This document shows positions 24,450-33,376 of a stretch of 64,000 bases of DNA, one piece after another (position 1 is the stretch's first letter; every line of letters begins with the position of its first letter). The translations under genes were made by a program, and so were the position numbers. The notes beneath the pieces are model-generated. The model saw only the letters and a program-made list of their open reading frames with translations, was not told where the DNA came from and made no database searches. Source of the stretch: Bradyrhizobium tropiciagri (GTDB lineage: Bacteria; Pseudomonadota; Alphaproteobacteria; Rhizobiales; Xanthobacteraceae); contig NZ_JAFCKH010000016.1 in the NCBI RefSeq assembly GCF_018130505.1, forward strand, positions 94,474 to 158,473. The letters run 5' to 3'.

Positions 24450-25115
24450 GTGCAGCTCTCGCTTGGCCGCAATGAACTCGCGCTCTATGTGCAGAGGCAG
24501 TTCGAGACCTTCTTCCCCGACGGCGCCGACCTCGGCGACCTGCCGGCCTTCGTCGACAAGGCGCTCGGCCGCATCGAGCATTGTTTTTCGCGGGTCCGGC
24601 TCAAGGGCTTCACTGCGAACGGCGAGGCGAGGTTCTCGCACTGGCACTGCGACCAGTATGCGATCTTCCTGTATTATCTCGCCAACACTGCCTTCCGTGA
24701 AAAGCCCGGCCATCCGATCGCCGACAAGGCCTATGCGCTGAACAAGGCGCTGCATGCGCTCGATGCGTTCTACGAGGTCGAACTGCCCGACGTGTTCGCG
24801 GTCCAGCATCCGGTCGGCACCGTGCTCGGCCGCGCCAGCTATTCGGATTATTTCATCTGCTATCACAACTGCACGGTCGGCGCGAACCTCGAGAACGACT
24901 ATCCGTCGTTCGGCTGCGGCATCGTGATGTATGGCGGCAGCCGGATCATCGGCAAGACGGCGGTCGGCGACAACAGCTTCGTCTCGACCGGCGCGATCGT
25001 CATCGACGGCGGCACGCTGGCCGCCGACAGCGTGCTGCACGGCATCTATCCCAACGCGCGCCGCTCGGCGACGTCGCGTAACGTGGTGCGCGACATCTTC
25101 GGGGTCACGAGCTAG
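24450..25115 (+). CDS. Serine-acetyltransferase-like hexapeptide acyltransferase
   Basis: About 221 residues from a GTG at 24450 with AGGA 9 bases upstream; the longer frame overlaps hisF. Residues 1-110 are mainly helical. From HPVGTVLGRASYSDYFICYHNCTVG onward there is a left-handed beta-helix of the CysE type, with GYGIVMYGGSRI-like coils. It is the last gene of the plus-strand run from legI. The CysE-like order suggests transfer of an acetyl or formyl group to a sugar or amino-acid substituent. Substrate is unknown. Confidence 0.65.
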   Translation: MQLSLGRNELALYVQRQFETFFPDGADLGDLPAFVDKALGRIEHCFSRVRLKGFTANGEARFSHWHCDQYAIFLYYLANTAFREKPGHPIADKAYALNKALHALDAFYEVELPDVFAVQHPVGTVLGRASYSDYFICYHNCTVGANLENDYPSFGCGIVMYGGSRIIGKTAVGDNSFVSTGAIVIDGGTLAADSVLHGIYPNARRSATSRNVVRDIFGVTS

Positions 25116-25175
25116 CCTAGTCTTGATGCGCCTTCCTGCCGCGAAGCGATGGCCGCTGCGCCGAAAAACGCCCGC

Positions 25176-26489
25176 TCAGGTCAGCCGCTTGAAGCCGGAA
25201 TGCGCGACCGGGCCGCGCAGCAGCTGCTTGATCGCCTTCTGGTCGACCGCGGCGCGCAGCTCGCGGAACACCTCGTTCACGGCTTCCAGATAGCGGTCGA
25301 CATGGGCATCGGTGTGCGCCCACATCGCATAGAAAGAGCCGGTGGCGAAGATGCCGCGGTCGAGCATCATCTGGGTGAACAGCGTGCGGGTTTCCTGCGC
25401 CTCGGGCAGCTCGAACGCAAAGTGGCCGAGCGGCGAGATGCCGGAGATATGCACCGGCAGGCCGGTGGCCTGCGCTGCTTCCGCCCAGCCCTTCTGGACG
25501 CGGCTGCCGATCCGCATCAGGTGCCTTGCGACATTCTGCTCGCGATGCTTGCGCAGCGTGGCGAGCGCCGCGACCGGGCCGACGCGCTCGGTCCAGGCGG
25601 TCGAACTGACGAAGGTCTCCTGCGCGGCATCCATCACCGAGGCGCGGCCGACGATCGCGGCCATCGGAAAGCCGTTGGCGATCGCCTTGGCGAACACCGC
25701 GATATCAGGGTCGACGCCATAGGCGAGATGCGCGCCGCCGGAATTGATGCGGAAGCCCGAGGTCACCTCGTCGAAGATCAGCGCCGCGCCGCAGCGGTCG
25801 GCGAGGGCGCGGATGCCCTGGATGAAGGCCGGCTCTGGCTCGCTCGAGCGCACCGGCTCCATCACGATCGCGGCGAGCCGCTCGCCGTGCTCGGCGACGA
25901 TCGCCTCGATCTCGTCGAGCTTGTTGAAGTGGAACGGCTGCATCAGCCCGGCGAGGCCGCGCGGCACGCCCTTGGTGTCGAGGCCAGGCAGCAGATGGCC
26001 GTCGAGCGCGGTGGTGGCGCCGAGATTGGCGCTGAGATACCAGTCGTGCCAGCCGTGATAGCCGCAGAACGCCACCATGTCGCGGCCGGTCGCGGCGCGC
26101 GCGATCCGGACGGCGATCGCCATCGCCTCGCCGCCGGCGCGGCCGAAGCGCACCATGTCCGCCCACGGGTGCAGTTCGACCAAAAGCTCGGCAAGCTCGA
26201 TATCCTCGGCGCAGTTCAGCGTCGACATCGAGCCCATGTCGATCGCGGACTTCACCGCCGCATCGACGTCCGGATCGGCAAAGCCCAGGATGGTGGCGCC
26301 GATCCCGCAATAGCTCATGTCGAGATAGGTCTTGCCGTCGAGATCGGTGACCTCGGCGCCCTTGGCCGACTTGAAATAGCTCGGCCATTGCTCGGGAAGG
26401 AACATTTCCGGCCGCTTGGAGAGCAGCTGCGTTCCGCCAGGGATCACCTTGCGGGCGCGCCGGTAAAGTGCCTGTCCTGTTCCCGACAT
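25176..26489 (-). CDS. Class III PLP aminotransferase, glutamate-1-semialdehyde aminomutase-like
   Basis: A 437-residue protein starting at ATG 26489 (AAGGA upstream). KVIPGGTQLLSKRP opens as in GSA aminomutase. CGYHGWHDWY, LIFDEVTSGFR (the PLP-binding Asp) and VFAKAIANGFP (PLP Lys) are visible. GSA-like aminotransferases in polysaccharide clusters use sugar or polyol ketones. The housekeeping HemL normally lies elsewhere and has a different substrate loop, so this is probably a sugar-pathway paralogue. It faces the end of the plus-strand cluster and is divergent from the GT39 gene. Confidence 0.75.
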   Translation of the reverse strand: MSGTGQALYRRARKVIPGGTQLLSKRPEMFLPEQWPSYFKSAKGAEVTDLDGKTYLDMSYCGIGATILGFADPDVDAAVKSAIDMGSMSTLNCAEDIELAELLVELHPWADMVRFGRAGGEAMAIAVRIARAATGRDMVAFCGYHGWHDWYLSANLGATTALDGHLLPGLDTKGVPRGLAGLMQPFHFNKLDEIEAIVAEHGERLAAIVMEPVRSSEPEPAFIQGIRALADRCGAALIFDEVTSGFRINSGGAHLAYGVDPDIAVFAKAIANGFPMAAIVGRASVMDAAQETFVSSTAWTERVGPVAALATLRKHREQNVARHLMRIGSRVQKGWAEAAQATGLPVHISGISPLGHFAFELPEAQETRTLFTQMMLDRGIFATGSFYAMWAHTDAHVDRYLEAVNEVFRELRAAVDQKAIKQLLRGPVAHSGFKRLT

Positions 26490-26625
26490 CAAATCAAATC
26501 CTTCCCCGAAAACCTTCGGCTGAATACCCCATGGGCCGGTTCCGGGCAAGGCTGTCCGCCCGCGCGCCTCGGCTTGCAATCGCCGCACAGGACTGCGACA
26601 GACACCGGGCCAAGGGGCGGGGGCG

Positions 26626-28344
26626 ATGGACGAGACGATCGGCACACTAAGCGAGAGGCGCCTTCGGACCGCGGGCTTCGCCGCCCTCGCGTTCGTCGTC
26701 GTGCTGTGGCTCGGCGTCTCCGCGCTCGCGGTGTCGCGGCAGGGGACATGGCCGGACGAGGCTGCCTACATCCTGAAATCGTGGTGGTACGTCAGCGGCG
26801 CCGTCCGTCCCTATTCGGCCGAGGATGCGACCTGGTATCAGCCGCTGATCTACTATGTGATCGGCCTCTGGCAGTGGATGGTCGGTCACGGCGTCATCGC
26901 CTCGCGATCGGACACCGTGCTGATCACCGCGATCAACATCGGCCTGCTCGCAGGCCTGCTGCGGCGATTGAACTGCGGGATCTGGCCGATCGTCTTTGCG
27001 ATCATCGTCTTTGCACTCACCGAGGACAGCGTCTTCTATTTCAGCAGCGCTACCCCCTACGCATTTGCGATCTGCCTGCAACTGATCGCGCTGCATCTGA
27101 TGCTGACGATGCGCGGCAATGCCGGCTACGCCCTCGCCATCGCGCTCGGCGTCGTGTTGACGATGATCTATTTCGTCAGGATCAACCTGGTTTCGTTCAT
27201 TGCGCTGAGTCTCGCGATCGTCTGGGTCAGGGCCGGCCGCGATCGCTGGCGCGTCTATGCGTTCGCGGCGGGCATTTTCGTCGCGACATGGCTGAGCCTG
27301 GCGTGGCTGTGGGGGCAACGTTTCGTCTATGTCTCGCTGTGGTTTCCAATCGTCACGGACTGGCTGTCCCGTGCCGGCGTGATGCCGTACCCGCATGCGA
27401 TGAGCCTGAGCCAGCAATTGCTGATGCAGGGCGTACCGAGCCGCAGCCTGCCCGAACTGTTGTCCTACATGTTCGGTCCGGACATGATGCTGAACTGGCT
27501 CGTGGCGCACCACGTCGTGCCGCTCGCCGCGGCGGTCTTCGCCCTCGGCGTGCTGGTGTTCCGCCGCTCGCCGAACCGGGGATGGATTGCGACATTCCTC
27601 GCCGCCTACCTTTTCCTGCTGCTGTTCCACCACTTCGGCGCGCAATCCTATTGCCCGATCTGCATCCAGGGCTACGCGAACTATTTCAACTATTTCGGTG
27701 CGCTCGCGGGCGCGCTGGCGCTGAGCGGATGGTCCGGGCCGCCGCGGCGCAAAGCGCCCGGCGGCCCGGTTGCGGCCGGAGCGGTGGCGGCGGCGCTGGT
27801 GCTGGCGTCGCTGCAATCCTGGTACCTGTCGGGGAGCAACCGGCTGCCATCGATTCGCAATCAGGCGAGCGCGCTTCCGAGCGAGGTGCGCCGCATCGGC
27901 GCGGCCCTCAAGGGTCATCTGCCGGCAAATTCGCTGGTCGGCCTCGTCAGCATGGATCCGAGGATTCCGCTGGCACTGGCCGATGCCGACGCGCGGATTT
28001 CTCCCGTCGCGCTGTCCCTGACGTCGTTCTACCGCAAGCTCAACGACAATCTGACGGCCGAGCAGAAAGCGGTGGCGACGGCAGAGATCGCGGAGCTGTC
28101 GCTCTGGACCGATTCGACCGCCGAAAACTGGATGCGCAACGACTACGAGTTCCTTCTCGTGCAGCGGCGGCCAGACCGGTTTCCGTCCTGGCTGATCTGG
28201 GCTCCCGATGCCCCGCTGGTGACGCGCGGATTGGCAAAGTGCTTCGAGCGGATCGATGCGCGGGCGTTCGACGACGTGACGCCGCCGCTGTCGGTCGAGC
28301 TCTATCGCCGCACCGGCCGCGGCGACGCCTGTGTCAGCGATTGA
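26626..28344 (+). CDS. Membrane glycosyltransferase, GT39/ArnT-like
   Basis: A 572-residue protein with about 12 membrane segments. In the first extracytoplasmic loop WPDEAAYIL carries the catalytic Asp-Glu pair of GT-C enzymes. PTM/ArnT relatives transfer sugars from undecaprenyl-phosphate carriers. A soluble C-terminal domain of about 180 residues follows. It probably adds a side-chain sugar to the polysaccharide or lipid A on the periplasmic face. It is divergent from the class III aminotransferase and upstream of the WlbA-like gene by 247 bases. Confidence 0.65.
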   Translation: MDETIGTLSERRLRTAGFAALAFVVVLWLGVSALAVSRQGTWPDEAAYILKSWWYVSGAVRPYSAEDATWYQPLIYYVIGLWQWMVGHGVIASRSDTVLITAINIGLLAGLLRRLNCGIWPIVFAIIVFALTEDSVFYFSSATPYAFAICLQLIALHLMLTMRGNAGYALAIALGVVLTMIYFVRINLVSFIALSLAIVWVRAGRDRWRVYAFAAGIFVATWLSLAWLWGQRFVYVSLWFPIVTDWLSRAGVMPYPHAMSLSQQLLMQGVPSRSLPELLSYMFGPDMMLNWLVAHHVVPLAAAVFALGVLVFRRSPNRGWIATFLAAYLFLLLFHHFGAQSYCPICIQGYANYFNYFGALAGALALSGWSGPPRRKAPGGPVAAGAVAAALVLASLQSWYLSGSNRLPSIRNQASALPSEVRRIGAALKGHLPANSLVGLVSMDPRIPLALADADARISPVALSLTSFYRKLNDNLTAEQKAVATAEIAELSLWTDSTAENWMRNDYEFLLVQRRPDRFPSWLIWAPDAPLVTRGLAKCFERIDARAFDDVTPPLSVELYRRTGRGDACVSD

Positions 28345-28541
28345 ACGGCAGGGTTGATTGCTCCGCGGCGCGCCGTGCCGGGCACCGGTGGGCCACGGAC
28401 ACCGGAATTCCCCCTGCCGGCTGGCCCGGGGGCCGCATAAGCGCCTTGCCTTGTTGCGAGTTTTCCGAGTAATGGACGGTATCGTGCGGCCCCCAAAGGC
28501 CGCTTGTTCCCTCGGCGATTGGGCCGGTCGTAATGGCTTGC

Positions 28542-28576
28542 GATAAGCCAAAAACGATAAGCCAAGAGATAAGCCA
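28542..28576 (+). repeat. Three direct repeats GATAAGCCA before wlbA
   Basis: GATAAGCCA occurs at 28542, 28556 and 28568, just upstream of the ATG at 28592. The first copy also pairs with GGCTT at about 28535. They may be an activator/repressor site or a leader element. Confidence 0.4.
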
Positions 28577-28591
28577 ACACAGGGCCTTTGC

Positions 28592-29653
28592 ATGATCAGA
28601 TTTGGCCTGCTCGGTTGCGGGCGTATCGCCAAGCGTCATTCCGACCTGCTGGGCGGCAATCACATCGAAGGGGCGAAGCTGGTCGCGGTTTGCGATCCGG
28701 TCCCGGCGCGCGCCGACGCGATCGCCGGCAAGTTCGGCGTTCCCGCCCATTACGACATGGATGAGTTTCTGGCGCGCAACGACGTCGACGCGGTCGCGGT
28801 CCTGACCCCGAGCGGGCTGCATCCGGCGCACGTGATCGCCTGTGCCAAAGCCGGCAAGCATGTCGTGGTCGAGAAGCCGATGGCGCTGCGGCTGCAGGAC
28901 GCCGACGACATGATCCGGGCCTGCGACGAGGCCGGGGTCAAGATGTTCATCGTCAAGCAGAACCGCTTCAACGTGCCGGTGGTCAAGGCGCGCGAGGCGC
29001 TCGACGCCGGCCGCTTCGGCAAGCTGATCCTGGGCACGGTACGCGTGCGCTGGTGCCGCGACCAGGGCTATTACGACCAGGACGACTGGCGCGGCACCTG
29101 GGCCTATGACGGCGGCGTGCTGACCAATCAGGCCAGCCACCATGTCGACATGCTGGAGTGGTTCTTCGGCGACGTCGTCAGCGTCCATGCGCGCGCGACC
29201 ACCGCGCTCGCCAGGATCGAGACCGAGGACACCGCCGTCGCGACGCTGAAATTCCGCAACGGCGCGCTCGGCATCATCGAAGCCACCACTGCGGCGCGTC
29301 CGACCGATCTCGAGGGATCGCTCTCGATCCTCGGCGAACGGGGAACGGTCGAAATCTCCGGCTTCGCGGTCAACCAGATCCGGCACTGGCGCTTCATCGA
29401 CGAATTGCCGTCGGACAAGGACGTCGTCGAGAAGTTCTCGGTCAATCCGCCCAACGTCTACGGTTTCGGCCACCAGGCCTATTACCACCACGTGGTCGAT
29501 TGCCTGATCAACCAGCGCTCGGCGCTGGTCGACGGGCTCGAGGGCCGCAAGAGCCTGGAGCTGATCTCCGCGCTCTACGAATCGATCGAGACCGGCGCGG
29601 AAGTCGCGCTGCGCTTCACGCCGCGGCTGAGCCGGCTGGGCGTCGCCTCGTGA
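28592..29653 (+). CDS. wlbA: Gfo/Idh/MocA oxidoreductase, WlbA/WbpB-like
   Basis: A 353-residue protein. GLLGCGRIAKRHSDLL binds NAD, and VVVEKPMAL has the EKP motif. WAYDGGVLTNQASHHVDMLEW matches WlbA, where the His assists hydride transfer at C3. In the WlbA-WlbB-WlbC route it oxidises UDP-GlcNAcA at C3, with 2-oxoglutarate recycling NAD. The next gene starts inside its stop codon (GTGA), and acetyltransferase plus aminotransferase follow in the WlbA-B-C set. Confidence 0.85.
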   Translation: MIRFGLLGCGRIAKRHSDLLGGNHIEGAKLVAVCDPVPARADAIAGKFGVPAHYDMDEFLARNDVDAVAVLTPSGLHPAHVIACAKAGKHVVVEKPMALRLQDADDMIRACDEAGVKMFIVKQNRFNVPVVKAREALDAGRFGKLILGTVRVRWCRDQGYYDQDDWRGTWAYDGGVLTNQASHHVDMLEWFFGDVVSVHARATTALARIETEDTAVATLKFRNGALGIIEATTAARPTDLEGSLSILGERGTVEISGFAVNQIRHWRFIDELPSDKDVVEKFSVNPPNVYGFGHQAYYHHVVDCLINQRSALVDGLEGRKSLELISALYESIETGAEVALRFTPRLSRLGVAS

Positions 29654-30117
29654 ACCGGCCGGAGGTGCATCAAGCCGGCGTTCGCGACGTCGCGTTCGGT
29701 GCGCGCGTCAAGATCGTCGAGCCGTGCAACCTCTACGGATGCAGCATCGGCGACGACTGCTTCGTCGGCCCCTTCACCGAGATCCAGAAGGGCGTCGTGA
29801 TCGGCGCGCGCACCCGCGTGCAGTCGCATGCCTTCGTCTGCGAACTCGTCACCATCGGCGAGGACTGCTTCGTCGGCCACGGCGTGATGTTCGTCAACGA
29901 CACGTTCTCCACCGGCGGACCGGCGCGCGGCCGCAAGGAACTGTGGCGCGAGACCGTGATCGGCAACCGCGTCTCGATCGGCTCCAACGCGACCATCATG
30001 CCGGTTCGGATCGTCGACGACGTCGTCATCGGCGCAGGCGCGGTCGTGACCAAGGACATCAACACGCCCGGCACCTATGCCGGCAATCCGGCGCGCCGGC
30101 TGCTGGCGAGCCAATAG
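29650..30117 (+). CDS. wlbB: Hexapeptide N-acetyltransferase, WlbB/WbpD-like
   Basis: A 155-residue protein from a GTG at 29650 overlapping the wlbA stop (GTGA). Consecutive hexapeptide coils (CSIGDDCFVGPFTEIQKG, VIGARTRVQSHAFVCE, TIGEDCFVGHGVMFVND) form a left-handed beta-helix, and PGTYAGNPARRL is the typical C-terminus. WbpD/WlbB acetylate the 3-amino group of UDP-GlcNAc3NA. Its size and position between WlbA- and WlbC-like genes support the role. Confidence 0.85.
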   Translation: MNRPEVHQAGVRDVAFGARVKIVEPCNLYGCSIGDDCFVGPFTEIQKGVVIGARTRVQSHAFVCELVTIGEDCFVGHGVMFVNDTFSTGGPARGRKELWRETVIGNRVSIGSNATIMPVRIVDDVVIGAGAVVTKDINTPGTYAGNPARRLLASQ

Positions 30118-30127
30118 GGGACGCTCA

Positions 30128-31225
30128 ATGACGGTGCCATTCGCCGACCTGCAGCTGCAATACCAGAACATCAAGGGCGAGATCGACGCCGCGATCGCCG
30201 CCGTCATCCGCGACAACGCCTTCATCCGCGGCAGCTATGTCGACGACTTCGAGCAGGAATTCGCGGCCGCGTCCGAGACCGCCCATTGCGTCTCCTGCGC
30301 CAACGGCACCGATGCGCTCTACCTCGCGATGCGGGCTTTGAAGGTGCAGCCCGGCGATGAGGTGATCACGACGGCGCATTCCTGGATCTCGACCGCGGCG
30401 ATGATCACCCATGCCGGCGCCAATGTCGTGTTCTGCGACACCGAGGCCGGCACTTTCACGATCGATCCGGCGGCGATCGAGGCCGCGATCACGCCGCGCA
30501 CGGTCGGCATCATTCCGGTGCATCTGTACGGGCAGCCCGCCGACATGGACGCAATCATGGCGATTGCAAACAAGCACAAGCTCTGGGTGATCGAGGATTG
30601 CGCCCAGGCGCATCTCGCGCGCTACAAGGGCAAGATGGTCGGAACGTTCGGCGAGGCCGCGACCTATTCGTTCTATCCGGGCAAGAATCTCGGCGCGATG
30701 GGCGATGCCGGCGCCGTCGTCACCAATGATGCGGCACTTGCCGAGCACATGACCATGCTGGCGCGCCATGGCGGGCTGGTGAAGCACCAGCACCGCATCG
30801 AGGGCATCAACAGCCGGCTCGACGGCATGCAGGCCGCGATCCTGTCGGCGAAGCTGCCGCATCTTGCGGCCTGGACCGAGGCGCGGCAGCAAGCCGCGAG
30901 GGTCTACGACGCCGGGCTGAACCAGATCGAGGACGTCGTGGTGCCCGAGGTCGCGCCGGAGCGCAGCCACGTCTACCACCTCTACACGATCAGGCATCCG
31001 CGCCGCGATGCGCTGGCGGCGCATCTGAACGCCAACGGCGTGCAGACCGCGATCAACTATCCGACTGCCTTGCCGTTCCTGGCGGCCTATGCGCGGCTCG
31101 GCCACCGTCCGGAGCAATTTCCGAACGCGCACCGCGATCAGGGCCAGATCCTCTCGCTGCCGATGTTCGCCGAGATCTCCCGGCCGCAGCAGGACGAGGT
31201 GATCGATCTGGTGCGCAAGTTCTAG
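30128..31225 (+). CDS. wlbC: DegT/DnrJ/EryC1 sugar aminotransferase, WlbC/WbpE-like
   Basis: A 365-residue PLP enzyme starting at ATG 30128, behind AGGGGA. FADLQLQYQNIKGEID and CANGTDALYLAMRAL are family openings, VIEDCAQAHLA gives the PLP-binding Asp, and FYPGKNLGAMGDAGAVVT the Schiff-base Lys. It follows WlbA- and WlbB-like genes, so it most likely aminates C3 of the 3-keto uronic acid using glutamate. LegC, a related DegT enzyme, is a second possibility because the legionaminate set lacks one in this window. Confidence 0.85.
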   Translation: MTVPFADLQLQYQNIKGEIDAAIAAVIRDNAFIRGSYVDDFEQEFAAASETAHCVSCANGTDALYLAMRALKVQPGDEVITTAHSWISTAAMITHAGANVVFCDTEAGTFTIDPAAIEAAITPRTVGIIPVHLYGQPADMDAIMAIANKHKLWVIEDCAQAHLARYKGKMVGTFGEAATYSFYPGKNLGAMGDAGAVVTNDAALAEHMTMLARHGGLVKHQHRIEGINSRLDGMQAAILSAKLPHLAAWTEARQQAARVYDAGLNQIEDVVVPEVAPERSHVYHLYTIRHPRRDALAAHLNANGVQTAINYPTALPFLAAYARLGHRPEQFPNAHRDQGQILSLPMFAEISRPQQDEVIDLVRKF

Positions 31226-31226
31226 A

Positions 31227-32492
31227 TCAGCGCTCAGCCTTGATCTGGGCGATGACGTCGCGATAGCGCGCCAGCGCCGCCGCCTCGGTGAACTTCTCGG
31301 CGGCGACCGCCGCTGACCGGCCCATCCGCGCGACCTCGTTCAAATCGGCTGCAGCCGCGCGGATCGCCTCCGCAAGGCGCACAGGATCCTCGGGCGGGAC
31401 CACCCAGCCGATGTTCTCGTCACGAACCTCGATCGCCGCTTCGGAATGGTCCTCCGAGCCGACCATGACGGCACGCCCGATCGCCAGCAGATTGTAGAGA
31501 CGGCTGGGAATCGAGACGCCGGCCATGTTGCGGCGATAGGGGATGGCCCAGACGTCGCAAGCGGACAGGAATTCGACCAGATCCGCGGCCGGCACCGGAT
31601 CGAGCAGCGTCACATTGGGCAGCCTGGCCGCCGATTGAAGGTCGCCGAGCTGTTTCCAGCCGACGCCCCAGCCCGACAACAGGAAGTGGATATTGGCCTC
31701 GTCGCGGAGAATTCTGGCTGCCTCGAACACCGTGGTCGGATCGTGGGTGAAGCCGAGATTGCCCGACAGACCGACCACCAGATGCGCACTGTCGCGCGGC
31801 CTGAAGCAGTTCGATGGCGCCGGTTCGCGATATCCCACCGACAGGAACGTCCAGTTCGGAATGAAGTGAAGCTTCTCGGGCCTGACGCCCGCATATTTCA
31901 AGAGCAGCGGAGGGACGTCGCGGCCGATCACGACGATGCCGTCCAGTGCCCTGAACATGATGCCGTTCAGGAAGCGCAGGCTTCTGTTGACCAGCGATGT
32001 CGCACTGATGAAGCCGCCTGCTTCCAGCGCCTCGGGATAGAGATCGTAGATCAGCAGGGCGGTCGCCGCGCCGCGCAGCTTGGCGGCGAGCACGACGGCG
32101 TAAGGCAGCGTGAATGGCGTCGTCACGCAAAACACCAGGTCGCCCCGGCGCGCCTGCCTCAGCACCCCAAAGAACATCGAGGCGGCGAGGGCGACAACCG
32201 CCAGCGCCCGCCAAACGATCGAGGCTTTGCTGGCTTGCAGGCTGCGCAGCTCGATCACCCGCGGATTGGCGCGGTCACCATCCGCAGCGGACGCGGACCC
32301 CTTGGTCGCGGACAGCACCACGACCTCGGCATCGGCTGCGAAGGCGCCGGCGATCTTGCCGACATAAGTTGCGGTCGTGGTGGGGTCCGGCGGGTAGAAC
32401 TGGGTGGCGAAAACGATCCGTTTGAACGTTTCCCGACGGACTGGCTTTTCGGATGCGGACGGCATCGGGGCGGATTGCTTTCGGTTGGCCAC
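31227..32492 (-). CDS. Glycosyltransferase family 4 (WcaI/WbuB-like)
   Basis: A 421-residue GT-B protein. IVFATQFYPPDPTTTATYVGKIA opens the N-terminal domain. FIPNWTFLS, VGLSGNLGFTHDP (donor-domain start) and VSIPSRLYNLLAIGRAVMVG (E-less EX7E variant) follow. It transfers a sugar from a nucleotide donor to a lipid-linked acceptor at the cytoplasmic face. It converges with the WlbC-like gene. It is the only GT-B glycosyltransferase in the window, so other transferases of the island must lie to the left. Confidence 0.82.
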   Translation of the reverse strand: MANRKQSAPMPSASEKPVRRETFKRIVFATQFYPPDPTTTATYVGKIAGAFAADAEVVVLSATKGSASAADGDRANPRVIELRSLQASKASIVWRALAVVALAASMFFGVLRQARRGDLVFCVTTPFTLPYAVVLAAKLRGAATALLIYDLYPEALEAGGFISATSLVNRSLRFLNGIMFRALDGIVVIGRDVPPLLLKYAGVRPEKLHFIPNWTFLSVGYREPAPSNCFRPRDSAHLVVGLSGNLGFTHDPTTVFEAARILRDEANIHFLLSGWGVGWKQLGDLQSAARLPNVTLLDPVPAADLVEFLSACDVWAIPYRRNMAGVSIPSRLYNLLAIGRAVMVGSEDHSEAAIEVRDENIGWVVPPEDPVRLAEAIRAAAADLNEVARMGRSAAVAAEKFTEAAALARYRDVIAQIKAER

Positions 32493-32593
32493 TGTCTCAA
32501 AACCCGCTCTGTAGGTGATCGCGGCACCGTGCTCAAGCGTCTTGGGCCGTCAAACCGCCATGCCGGCGCAACGGCCGGCCATCGCGCGGTCGA

Positions 32594-33136
32594 TCAGCCG
32601 ATTTGCAGCAGCGGCCTGACGAACAGTTCCAGATCGGGTCCCGAAAACAGGTAGCCCTTGAGCCCGGCGGCGCGCGCGGCCTCCAGATCGGTCGGCTGGT
32701 CGCCGATCAGAAAGCTGCGCTCGACATCGACCGGAAACCGTGCCAGCAGGTCGTTGATCATGCCGGGCGCAGGTTTGCGGCGATGGCTCACTTGCCGATA
32801 GCGCTCAACGCTTCCTTCGGGGTGGAACGGGCAGTATTCGAAGGCGTCGATATGCGCGCCGATGCCGGCGAGTTCGTCCGCCATCCAGCGGTGCAGCTCC
32901 TCGACATGCGCCTCCTCATAGAGGCCGCGCGCGACGCCGGACTGGTTGGTGACCACGAACGCGAAATAGCCGGCATCGTTGACCGCCTTGACCGCCTCAC
33001 GCGCGCCGTCGATCCACACCAGTTTGTCGCTCTCGAACAGGTAGCCGATATCCCTGTTGAGGACGCCGTCCCGATCGAAGAATACGGCCGGTCTCGTTGC
33101 GCGGTCGCCGCGGAGGCCGTTCGGGTCCTGCGGCAT
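32594..33136 (-). CDS. HAD-IIIA phosphatase, GmhB-like (heptose bisphosphate phosphatase family)
   Basis: A 180-residue protein from ATG 33136. FFDRDGVLNRD holds the nucleophile Asp, TNQSGVARG follows, and GDQPTDLEAARAAG gives the acidic motif. GmhB removes the 7-phosphate in ADP/GDP-heptose synthesis. Of its zinc knuckle CxH...CxC only CPFH remains: the second pair is replaced by SHR (QVSHRRKP). This may be a non-zinc variant or a phosphatase for another sugar phosphate. No other heptose gene is nearby. Confidence 0.75.
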   Translation of the reverse strand: MPQDPNGLRGDRATRPAVFFDRDGVLNRDIGYLFESDKLVWIDGAREAVKAVNDAGYFAFVVTNQSGVARGLYEEAHVEELHRWMADELAGIGAHIDAFEYCPFHPEGSVERYRQVSHRRKPAPGMINDLLARFPVDVERSFLIGDQPTDLEAARAAGLKGYLFSGPDLELFVRPLLQIG

Positions 33137-33376
33137 TCGCTCGGGTGGTGCGGGCAGCTTCGTTCTCCATATCAACCGTACAGTGTGCCGTGCTGCAACA
33201 CAATCGGCTCAACAGTGCTCAAACCGGGAAGCCGGCACCGGCCAATTCGGCCATCGCGACGCGCGTCCGGCTATGCTAGCATTCGCGCAACCGAAGTTGC
33301 CAAAACGGAGGTGCACCGATGATACGATCAAGAAGCAGGCTTGCATCGGTGCGGTTGGTACAATTGTCGAGCGTCG

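Noticed and set aside
25149-28472. 1107-codon plus-strand frame
   Set aside because: It overlaps the class III aminotransferase and the GT39 gene in other frames; no domain seen.
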